Shown: positions 57,588 to 64,000 of the stretch, one piece after another
Position numbering within the stretch: the stretch's first letter is position 1
Layout of the letters: every line of letters begins with the position of its first letter
Origin: Segatella copri
GTDB taxonomy: Bacteria; Bacteroidota; Bacteroidia; Bacteroidales; Bacteroidaceae
NCBI RefSeq assembly: GCF_015074785.1
Contig: NZ_CP042464.1
Location: forward strand, 1,240,001-1,304,000
Length of the DNA: 64,000 nt
Reading direction: 5' to 3'
The notes under the pieces: generated by a model
What the model was told of the DNA's origin: nothing
Databases searched by the model: none
Seen by the model: only the letters and a program-made list of their open reading frames with translations
Translations under genes and position numbers: made by a program

Positions 57588-58862
57588 TTACTTGCGTACA
57601 ATAGTCTGAGCACGGTCTGGACCGATAGAAATGATACCGATCTTAGTCTCAAGGAACTCTTCTACGAAAGCAATATAATCCTTGAACTCCTGTGGGAACT
57701 GATCTTCAGATGTGAACTTAGTCATATCTGTCTTCCAGCCCTTGAACTCCTTGTAAACAGGTTCTACATCATCGATTTCGTATGGGAAATCTGTTGTAAC
57801 AGAACCATCCTTCAACTTATATGCTACGCATGCCTTGATGGTATCGAAGCCATCGAGCACGTCGCTCTTCATCATGATAAGCTCGGTAACACCATTCACC
57901 ATGACAGAATACTTGAGCTGTACAAGGTCGCACCAGCCACAACGACGCTCACGACCGGTAACAGCACCATACTCATGACCGAGGTCACGAATCTTGGCAC
58001 CAGTCTCATCGAAAAGCTCTGTAGGGAATGGACCTGCACCAACACGTGTACAGTAAGCCTTCATGATACCATAAACATTGCCAATGCGGTTAGGACCGAT
58101 ACCTAAACCAATGCAGGCACCTGCACAGATAGTATTAGAAGAAGTAACGAATGGATAAGAACCGAAGTCAACATCGAGCATAGTACCCTGAGCACCCTCG
58201 CAGAGGATATCCTTGCCAGAACGGAGCACCTTGTTGATTTCTACCTCGCTATCGATGAGTTTGAACTGCTTCAAGTATTCGATGCCCTCCATCCAGGTCT
58301 TCTCAACCTCTGTAATATCGAAGTCGGTATAACCGAGACTTGCGATGGTTTTGAGATGAGCAGCCTTGTGAGCAGCATACTTCTCCTCGAAATTGTCAAG
58401 GATATCGCCTACGCGAAGACCGGTACGGCTAACCTTGTCAGTATAAGTAGGACCGATACCCTTACCAGTAGTACCTACCTTGTTCTTTCCCTTAGAAGCC
58501 TCGATAGCAGCATCGAGTACACGGTGAGTAGGCATGATGAGATGTGCCTTCTTAGAGATGTAAAGACGGCTCTTCAAATCATGACCGCTCTTCTCAAGAT
58601 CCTTAGCCTCACCCATAAAGAGGTCTGGAGCCAAAACCACACCATTGCCGATGATGTTCACCTTACCACCCTGGAAAATACCAGAAGGGATAGAGCGAAG
58701 CACATACTTCTCGCCCTCAAACTCCAATGTATGTCCAGCATTAGGACCACCCTGGAAACGAGCAATGACATCATACTTAGGGGTCAACACGTCAACCACC
58801 TTACCTTTACCTTCATCGCCCCACTGCAAACCCAGCAGGACATCTACTTTACCTGTGTTCAT
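57588..58862 (-). CDS. purA: Adenylosuccinate synthetase
   Basis: The product has 424 residues, standard length. GLQWGDEGKGKVVDVL near the N-terminus is the GTP-binding P-loop-like signature; QGGPNAGHTLEFEGEKYVL, GTTGKGIGPTYTDKVSRTGL and GAVTGRERRCGWCDL are further hallmark blocks. The enzyme joins IMP and aspartate using GTP, the first step from IMP to AMP. It follows the Fur-family gene by 23 bases, so the two are likely co-transcribed. Confidence 0.98.
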   Translation of the reverse strand: MNTGKVDVLLGLQWGDEGKGKVVDVLTPKYDVIARFQGGPNAGHTLEFEGEKYVLRSIPSGIFQGGKVNIIGNGVVLAPDLFMGEAKDLEKSGHDLKSRLYISKKAHLIMPTHRVLDAAIEASKGKNKVGTTGKGIGPTYTDKVSRTGLRVGDILDNFEEKYAAHKAAHLKTIASLGYTDFDITEVEKTWMEGIEYLKQFKLIDSEVEINKVLRSGKDILCEGAQGTMLDVDFGSYPFVTSSNTICAGACIGLGIGPNRIGNVYGIMKAYCTRVGAGPFPTELFDETGAKIRDLGHEYGAVTGRERRCGWCDLVQLKYSVMVNGVTELIMMKSDVLDGFDTIKACVAYKLKDGSVTTDFPYEIDDVEPVYKEFKGWKTDMTKFTSEDQFPQEFKDYIAFVEEFLETKIGIISIGPDRAQTIVRK

Positions 58863-58885
58863 TTTTTATCTTTTTATCTTGATAC

Positions 58886-59350
58886 TTATTCTTTTTTGCG
58901 TTTGCGAGTCATCTTGCTTTGACAGCCGCTGCATACGCCATAGATGTAAAGAGCATAAGCATCTTTACGAAAGCGCTGCATCCTGATATCCATCACAGCA
59001 GCCGTAACCTGCGGTGCTACAATTTCTGTTACCTTGCCACAAATCGTGCAAACCTGATGCACATGATTGTCCTCGCTATAACTGGCCTCATACTTGGTGC
59101 CGTCTGCCAGACTGTGCTTTACCACAAGCCTCAGTTCCAGGAACAGATGCAATGTGTTATAAAGCGTAGCCCTGCTAACGCGAAAATTCTTTTTCAGTAG
59201 CTCTCTGCCCAAATCTTCTATCGAGAAATGCTCTCCCATAGAATAAATGGTGTCGAGGATAGTGGAACGCTCCGGAGTGCGCCGGTGATGATTGCTCTCC
59301 ATATAATTGTCCAAAACCTCATGAGCTTTTGCTAAAATTTCTTCACTCAT
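58886..59350 (-). CDS. Fur-family transcriptional regulator
   Basis: A 154-residue metal-sensing repressor. The winged-helix part contains RRTPERSTILDTIYSMGEHF and VSRATLYNTLHLFLELRLV, the recognition region. The C-terminal dimer domain has NHVHQVCTICGKVTEI and a second CSGCQS pair, giving two Cys-x2-Cys zinc-site motifs. Fur, PerR and Zur cannot be separated by eye; the extended basic tail KMTRKRKKE is unusual but common in Bacteroidota. It starts the fur-purA-hisS run. Confidence 0.88.
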   Translation of the reverse strand: MSEEILAKAHEVLDNYMESNHHRRTPERSTILDTIYSMGEHFSIEDLGRELLKKNFRVSRATLYNTLHLFLELRLVVKHSLADGTKYEASYSEDNHVHQVCTICGKVTEIVAPQVTAAVMDIRMQRFRKDAYALYIYGVCSGCQSKMTRKRKKE

Positions 59351-59426
59351 AATCCTTGTTAGTTACATAAAACGCACAAAGATACTCATTATCTACGACA
59401 TAGAACAATATTTAATTTTAAAAAAT

Positions 59427-60056
59427 CTAAATTCGCCTCAATTCCTCATAGATACGCTGAACCGGAAGCCCCATCACATTAAAATAACTCCCCTTCAACC
59501 CCGTACAACCTATGTAGCCAATCCATTCCTGAATACCATAGGCGCCAGCTTTGTCAAACGGCTGATAATGATTTATATAATAACTGATTTCATCATCAGA
59601 AAGCGGTTTGAACGTCACTTCTGTTGTTACTGAAAAGGAACGCTGCTTATGCTGGGTAGTAAGACAAACACCTGTAACTACATGATGCGTCTTTCCGCTC
59701 AACATCTTCAGCATTCGTCTGGCATCTTCAGCATCACGAGGCTTCCCGAGAATGACTCCCTTTCCATCCAGATCATTCTGTTCGCCAGCTGTTGGCGCAA
59801 TCACAACCGTATCTGCTGTAAGAATCAAAGTTTCTGACTCGTCCAACTCTCCGACACTATTATTTCCGTTCAAAAGCGGACGATAAGCCTCAGCCTTTTT
59901 CTTGCAGATGAATTCTGCCACCTGATAAGCATCAAGGTCAGCAGGATAACTTTCATCAATACCACTAATCACCTTCACCTCAAAAGGAATATCCAAACCT
60001 GCCAGAAGTTCCTTGCGGCGAGGCGAATTACTCGCCAAAATAATCTTATAATTCAT
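59427..60056 (-). CDS. maf: Maf-family nucleotide pyrophosphatase
   Basis: A 209-residue protein. ILASNSPRRKELLAGLDIPF is the family's N-terminal signature, and LILTADTVVIAP, VILGKPRDAEDARRML and GAYGIQEWIG follow as expected. The short Asn/Ser/Glu-rich insert near 70-80 is not conserved. Maf proteins hydrolyse non-canonical or excess dTTP, UTP and related nucleotides to monophosphates. It lies between the KdsC-like and Fur genes on the same strand. Confidence 0.93.
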   Translation of the reverse strand: MNYKIILASNSPRRKELLAGLDIPFEVKVISGIDESYPADLDAYQVAEFICKKKAEAYRPLLNGNNSVGELDESETLILTADTVVIAPTAGEQNDLDGKGVILGKPRDAEDARRMLKMLSGKTHHVVTGVCLTTQHKQRSFSVTTEVTFKPLSDDEISYYINHYQPFDKAGAYGIQEWIGYIGCTGLKGSYFNVMGLPVQRIYEELRRI

Positions 60057-60149
60057 CTATTTTAAACCTTATTACTTTGAACTTTATGATTAAAATTCAG
60101 TTGCAAACTTTCTACTATAAACTATCAACTTTCAACTATTAACTAAATT

Positions 60150-60668
60150 CTACCAGCCAAACGCCTTAGCATCTGAAAGCCATAAACCCTTGGCTCTCAG
60201 TACCTGTTCTACGACATCACGTCCCACACCTTCACCTCCGTTACAAGCCGAGATATAAGTAGAAATTTCTTTAATATCGGAGCATGCATCTGCTGGGCAA
60301 CATGGACATCCGCAACGACGCATAATCTCATAATCAGGAATATCATCACCTACATATATTATTTCCTCATCTGTAATTGAATATTTCTGCTTGAACTCCT
60401 CATAAGTCTTTATCTTTACAGAACACCCCATGAAGATATCCTCTAAACCAAGATTTTCATAGCGTACCTGTATGGCATGAGAATTACCGCCTGTCAGAAT
60501 TACGATACGAACACCTTTCTTCTGAGCCAGCTGAATGGCATAGCCATCTTTGATATTAACAGTACGCAAAGGTTCGCCGGCACTGGAAAGCGTGATGGTC
60601 TGTCTTGACAGTACTCCATCAACATCAAAGATGATTGCTTTTATTTTATTTAAATCGTAATTAATCAT
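60150..60668 (-). CDS. KdsC-like HAD phosphatase
   Basis: A 172-residue capless HAD hydrolase. IIFDVDGVLSRQTI (about 12-25) holds motif I with both Asp, VILTGGNSH motif II, and YVGDDIPDYEIMRRCG motif IV. The size and sequence match the KDO 8-phosphate phosphatase (KdsC) branch, which makes free KDO for lipid A. The related phosphatases for other nonulosonates are alternatives. It is 57 bases downstream of the DUF2520 gene and 93 upstream of maf. Confidence 0.88.
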   Translation of the reverse strand: MINYDLNKIKAIIFDVDGVLSRQTITLSSAGEPLRTVNIKDGYAIQLAQKKGVRIVILTGGNSHAIQVRYENLGLEDIFMGCSVKIKTYEEFKQKYSITDEEIIYVGDDIPDYEIMRRCGCPCCPADACSDIKEISTYISACNGGEGVGRDVVEQVLRAKGLWLSDAKAFGW

Positions 60669-60725
60669 AATTGTTTCTGTTTTTATAACTTAAATTCCTA
60701 ACTGCAAACTTAACCGACAACCGTT

Positions 60726-61496
60726 TTATCTCTTGAAGTTGAATATGCTTTTGCTCATCATTTCATAAATCTGCTGTAGTTCTGGCTGTTTTTCAAGAAG
60801 TTGCATTTGTTTCTCCATTACGTTCCGATCATCACGAATAGCCGGTCCTGTCTGCACTTCAGCTGCCGAATGCGAAGAAGCCTTGTCCATAGTTTCCATA
60901 ACCAGAGGACGGAGAACACTGCCAGGAATGTGATGATTTTCGAGAATCTGCTGACCTATAGCTACGCAATGATTCGCAAAATTACAAGCAAAAACAGCTG
61001 ACAGGTGCAGATACTTACGATTATCAGAATCCAATTCATAGACACTACGAGAAATCTGTTCTGCCAACCTCTTCAGGAAAGAAGTTTCGAAAGCACCACA
61101 TCCCTCAATGAAAATAGGAATATTTTCGAATGCAACCTTTTTATCTTTCGTAAATGTCTGCATCGGATAAAATACGCCATAATGACGGGCATAATCTTTG
61201 AAAACATCCATCGGCATGGAACCAGCTGTATGAACAAACATCTTATCTTCTCTTCCTTTGCACAGTTCAGGAATAAGCATTTCAAGCGCATCATCCTTCA
61301 CAGAAACTATGTACAAATCTGCATCACAGACCACCTTACTCATCTCATTGACAGGCTCACAATTCACCTTCTCAGCCAATAGAGAGGCCGACTCCCAAGT
61401 TCTACTGAAAACTTGTACAATCTGATGTTCTGATTGCGATATTTCGAGCGCAAGATTGGTAGCAAGATTACCTGCCCCAATAAACACTATTTTCAT
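60726..61496 (-). CDS. Rossmann-like/DUF2520 oxidoreductase-like protein
   Basis: A 256-residue protein. MKIVFIGAGNLATNLALEIS is an NAD(P)-binding turn like that of ProC and F420-dependent reductases; GSMPMDVFKDYARHYGVFYP and QTGPAIRDDRNVMEKQMQLL fit the Rossmann-like plus DUF2520 family. The reaction is not known. In Bacteroidota the gene usually precedes the KdsC-like phosphatase and maf, as here, so the grouping is conserved even though the link is unclear. Confidence 0.85.
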   Translation of the reverse strand: MKIVFIGAGNLATNLALEISQSEHQIVQVFSRTWESASLLAEKVNCEPVNEMSKVVCDADLYIVSVKDDALEMLIPELCKGREDKMFVHTAGSMPMDVFKDYARHYGVFYPMQTFTKDKKVAFENIPIFIEGCGAFETSFLKRLAEQISRSVYELDSDNRKYLHLSAVFACNFANHCVAIGQQILENHHIPGSVLRPLVMETMDKASSHSAAEVQTGPAIRDDRNVMEKQMQLLEKQPELQQIYEMMSKSIFNFKR

Positions 61497-61567
61497 ACGT
61501 AATTTTGTTTAAAGTTCTACTTTTTATGCAAAAATACTAAAAAATAACGATAGAGAAGCCCTTTTTC

Positions 61568-61598
61568 TTGCTTTTTTATGATAAATTTATTATTTTTG
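61568..61598 (+). promoter_or_regulatory. Promoter of the acyltransferase-like gene
   Basis: TTG at 61568-61570, 20 bases, TATTTTTG at 61591-61598. The expected RNA start is 5-7 bases after the final G, that is at or next to the GTG at 61604. Confidence 0.65.
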
Positions 61599-61603
61599 CC
61601 TTC

Positions 61604-62578
61604 GTGAGAAAATATGAAGTAGAAATATATGGTAAACTGGAAGAAATGCCGCATTTATTGGAAGGCGACTTTTTTCATAGCTTGGAGCTTTTTCAGATTC
61701 TTGAAAAAACACCCGGCATAACCCCTTTTATGGCTGTCGCCACACAGGAGAACAAGGTGGTAGGACAAATGCTCGTCATCCTCTATCACCGCAAATCTTT
61801 ATTTCCACCTTATTTATATACGCACGCGCACGCGTATGGAGAGGGATTTTATGCACCCGATGCTGAACAGAATGCTATTTTCCCATTGTTACTCCGCAGC
61901 CTAACTATCCACTTACACAAACGACTCTGCTTTTACATCGAGTTCTCCCGAATGAGCAAAAAGATGCTGGGTTACCGGGAATTCAGAAAATTGGGCTATG
62001 TACCTATTGCCTGGCAAGAGATACATAACTCCCTACACAGCAAACTTCCCCAAGAGCGACTCTCAGACAAACAAATTGCTATGATTGAAAAAATGAAAAA
62101 AAAGGGAATAAGTTGTAGAGAGGCAACTTCACCCGAAGACATCCATCGTTATCACCAGTTGCTCAAAAATTATTATCGGCTGAAACTTCGCCGTTTTGTT
62201 CCAGACGAAATATTCTTTCAGAAACTGAGTACAAGTAGTAATGCCAGAAACGTCATCATCACCTATAAAGACAAAGTGATTGGCGGCTATACATGCATCT
62301 ACAACCAAGGCAATGCCTTTCTTTGGTTTTCTGCATTCAAGAGAAAGACTTACATCCATCTGCATCCGGACACAATGACCATCTGGCAAGCACTCTCTGA
62401 TGCACAGGAGCAGGATGCCCAACACCTCCACTTTATGGACGCAGGACTTCCGCTTAAGAGTAATCTCTACCGTGAATTCATTCTCGGTTTCGGAGGCAAA
62501 CCTGTTACCAAGTTTCGCTGGTTCCGCTTCTATCCAAAAGTTATTAACCTGCTCCTCCACTGGCTATACAAGGATTAA
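61604..62578 (+). CDS. GNAT/FemAB-like acyltransferase
   Basis: A 324-residue protein. Two halves of GNAT-like fold can be seen: MAVATQENKVVGQMLVILYH early, and NVIITYKDKVIGGYTCIYNQ with LHFMDAGLPLKSNLYREFIL later, as in FemAB-like or peptidoglycan- and lipid-type N-acyltransferases of Bacteroidota. The substrate is unknown. GTG at 61604 is preferred: the frame upstream lies inside the promoter, and the next Met (61646) would remove conserved-looking text. The mRNA would then have little or no leader. It converges on the TetR gene. Confidence 0.75.
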   Translation: MRKYEVEIYGKLEEMPHLLEGDFFHSLELFQILEKTPGITPFMAVATQENKVVGQMLVILYHRKSLFPPYLYTHAHAYGEGFYAPDAEQNAIFPLLLRSLTIHLHKRLCFYIEFSRMSKKMLGYREFRKLGYVPIAWQEIHNSLHSKLPQERLSDKQIAMIEKMKKKGISCREATSPEDIHRYHQLLKNYYRLKLRRFVPDEIFFQKLSTSSNARNVIITYKDKVIGGYTCIYNQGNAFLWFSAFKRKTYIHLHPDTMTIWQALSDAQEQDAQHLHFMDAGLPLKSNLYREFILGFGGKPVTKFRWFRFYPKVINLLLHWLYKD

Positions 62579-62579
62579 G

Positions 62580-62632
62580 AAAAAGAGGTTCCGTGAGCCT
62601 ATATAAAGCATCTCCGAAACCTCTTTCTCTTT
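62580..62632. terminator. Bidirectional terminator
   Basis: AGAGGTT (62584-62590) pairs with AACCTCT (62618-62624), with partial inner pairing and T-rich ends, between convergent genes. Confidence 0.7.
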
Positions 62633-62691
62633 TTTAAACGTAATTACACATACGCTCAAAAAGTACATTTTGTATATTAAAGCCAACGCCT

Positions 62692-63309
62692 CTACTCTTT
62701 CAAAGCACGGTCTAGCTGCTCCAAGCCGCGCTCTGTACAAAATCCACGAATCAGGCACAAAATATAATTGTCGTATATCTCCTGCATCGAATGAACACGA
62801 TAGAGCTGATGATGCATGATTTCCTCCATCATTACATGTCCTATGTCCATAACAACATTGAAGTCTACATCCTTACGGAAAAGCCCCTCCTTGACACCAG
62901 CCTCAAAGAAACGCACACTCTCCTCCCGTTCATGAGCATGATTTTCCTGGAAGAATTTCACTACACGAGGCATCTTATGAACCTCCTCATAAAAAAGAAC
63001 GCCCACCATCCCATTTCGCTCCATCTGCAATTTATAGACATAGCTGATAATATCTATCACATTCTTCGCTTGGGTCTTGGCGAAATTATCTAACTTCGAA
63101 CGATTTTCTTCTAGCTGACGCATCATACCTGCAAGCAACAATTCTTCTTTGTCACCGAAAATCTCGTACACAGTTCTCTTAGACACATGAAGTCCCTGTG
63201 AGATTTCATCCATCTTGACAGCTTTTACCCCACGCTTATAGAATTCAGGCATCGCATAAGAGATGATTCTGTCTTTCAGTTCTTGTCTATATTGATTGAT
63301 TTCTGCCAT
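62692..63309 (-). CDS. TetR/AcrR-family transcriptional regulator
   Basis: A 205-residue regulator. The N-terminal helix-turn-helix reads YKRGVKAVKMDEISQGLHVS then KRTVYEIFGDKEELL (about 22-56); the C-terminal helical part binds an unknown ligand. ATG 63309 is used; an in-frame extension upstream overlaps the promoter box TATCTTTG (63344-63337). It is divergent from the malic enzyme gene about 160 bases away, so that gene is a possible target, along with its own promoter. Confidence 0.88.
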   Translation of the reverse strand: MAEINQYRQELKDRIISYAMPEFYKRGVKAVKMDEISQGLHVSKRTVYEIFGDKEELLLAGMMRQLEENRSKLDNFAKTQAKNVIDIISYVYKLQMERNGMVGVLFYEEVHKMPRVVKFFQENHAHEREESVRFFEAGVKEGLFRKDVDFNVVMDIGHVMMEEIMHHQLYRVHSMQEIYDNYILCLIRGFCTERGLEQLDRALKE

Positions 63310-63387
63310 TTTACTTGTTTGAAGACTATTTTTGTGCAAAGATACAAAAAAAATCAAAAAACCATTCTTTTTTACTAAGTTTTTTTG

Positions 63388-63395
63388 TACCTTTG
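63388..63395 (+). promoter_or_regulatory. -7 box upstream of maeB
   Basis: TACCTTTG, 73 bases before the ATG; no good -33 partner. It lies between the divergent TetR and malic enzyme genes. Confidence 0.5.
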
Positions 63396-63468
63396 CACAA
63401 ACTTTTAAATTTCGTGCGAAAAATCCACGAATATGAAAGAAGAATAAACTTTAAACCAATATATTGTT

Positions 63469-64000
63469 ATGGTAAAAATTACAAAAGAGGCGGCTTTAAG
63501 TTATCACGAGACTGGTCGTCCTGGCAAGATTGAGGTTAAGCCAACAAAACCTTATCACACACAAACGGATCTGAGCCTTGCTTATTCTCCTGGCGTGGCA
63601 TTCCCATGTCTTGAGATCCAGCAGAACCCAGACGATGCATACAAGTATACTGACAAGGGTAACCTGGTTGCTGTTATCAGTAATGGTACAGCAGTGCTCG
63701 GACTTGGCGATATCGGTGCCATGAGCGGAAAGCCTGTGATGGAAGGTAAGGGATTGCTTTTCAAGATTTACGGTGGTGTGGATGTCTTCGATATTGAAAT
63801 CGATGAAAAAGACCCAGAAAAGTTCTGTGAAACCGTAGAAAAAATCGCTCCTACATTCGGTGGAATCAACTTGGAGGACATCAAGGCGCCTCAGTGTTTC
63901 TACATCGAGGAGCGCCTGAAAAGAACTCTCGATATCCCTGTAATGCACGACGACCAGCATGGTACTGCCATCATCTCTGCTGCAGGCTTGAAGAACGCTC
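63469..64000 (+). CDS. maeB: NADP-dependent malic enzyme (5' part)
   Basis: The first 177 residues are in the window; the 3' end lies beyond it. The N-terminal malic domain is clear: [20 protein letters not shown] (about 34-53), [40 protein letters not shown], then [18 protein letters not shown] and [14 protein letters not shown] with metal- and substrate-binding acids. The enzyme converts malate to pyruvate and CO2 with NADP+. Bacteroidota copies usually carry a C-terminal phosphotransacetylase-like domain, which would lie outside the window. Confidence 0.93.
   Translation, partial: MVKITKEAALSYHETGRPGKIEVKPTKPYHTQTDLSLAYSPGVAFPCLEIQQNPDDAYKYTDKGNLVAVISNGTAVLGLGDIGAMSGKPVMEGKGLLFKIYGGVDVFDIEIDEKDPEKFCETVEKIAPTFGGINLEDIKAPQCFYIEERLKRTLDIPVMHDDQHGTAIISAAGLKNA

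Overview
The window looks like a chromosome segment of a gut or oral Bacteroidota, most likely a Prevotellaceae member close to Segatella (Prevotella) copri. This rests on gene content (Na+-Nqr and Rnf together, class III fructose-bisphosphatase, UPF0210, Wzi-family capsule protein, CE12 pectin esterase, a smalltalk micro-gene, STN-type outer-membrane receptor) and on many promoters of the Bacteroidota form TTTG-N19/20-TAnnTTTG. No database search was possible; names come from reading the proteins.

Layout. 1-6.8 kb: the left edge cuts a minus-strand gene in which two starch-binding CBM20 domains are joined in frame to a Gph-type HAD phosphatase. MltG, an ACT regulator with a UPF0210 protein, xylulokinase and a histone-H1-like winged-helix protein follow. 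7-18 kb: AspRS; an envelope-stress-like cluster (L,D-transpeptidase, ECF sigma factor, probable anti-sigma factor, CpxP-like periplasmic protein); a T9SS-tail micro-protein; GalE; class III Fbp; a lipoprotein and a Wzi-family barrel. 18-28.3 kb: the nqrABCDEF operon, divergent from tamB.

28.3-36.5 kb is an AT-rich accessory block. It holds a DUF4248 gene, a YhcG/DUF1016 PDDEXK nuclease, a broken ORF6N gene, a lipoprotein, an STN/TonB-type outer-membrane barrel and a 32-residue smalltalk gene. Each end carries the same kind of assembly: an inverted repeat around an AT-rich core, then 21- or 22-bp tandem repeats, then a tiny Bacteroidales-specific gene. A 100-bp leader is duplicated in front of the nuclease and ORF6N genes. 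Palindromes sit inside both reading frames, two of them related by paired substitutions that keep the symmetry.

36.5-64 kb returns to core genome: TcdA, Kup (followed, like tcdA, by an identical 36-bp terminator), UxaB, a secreted GFG-repeat protein, the rseC-rnfBCDGEA operon, a GHL10-type glycosidase, a TRIC-type channel, RarA, a small acidic/membrane protein cluster, tRNA-Cys, a candidate structured ncRNA, a CE12 esterase with a stump of a CE8 pectinesterase, HisRS, PurA, a Fur-family regulator, Maf, a KdsC-like phosphatase, a DUF2520 protein, an acyltransferase-like protein with an apparently leaderless GTG start, a TetR regulator, and the start of a malic enzyme.

Functionally the core segment covers energy conservation at the membrane (Nqr uses NADH-to-quinone electron flow to pump Na+; Rnf couples ferredoxin and NAD+), envelope building and stress response (MltG, L,D-transpeptidase, TamB, Wzi, sigma factor), and plant or storage polysaccharide use (CBM20-HAD fusion, xylulokinase, UxaB, CE12, GHL10). 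The most novel-looking items are the CBM20-CBM20-HAD fusion and the repeat-bracketed accessory block.
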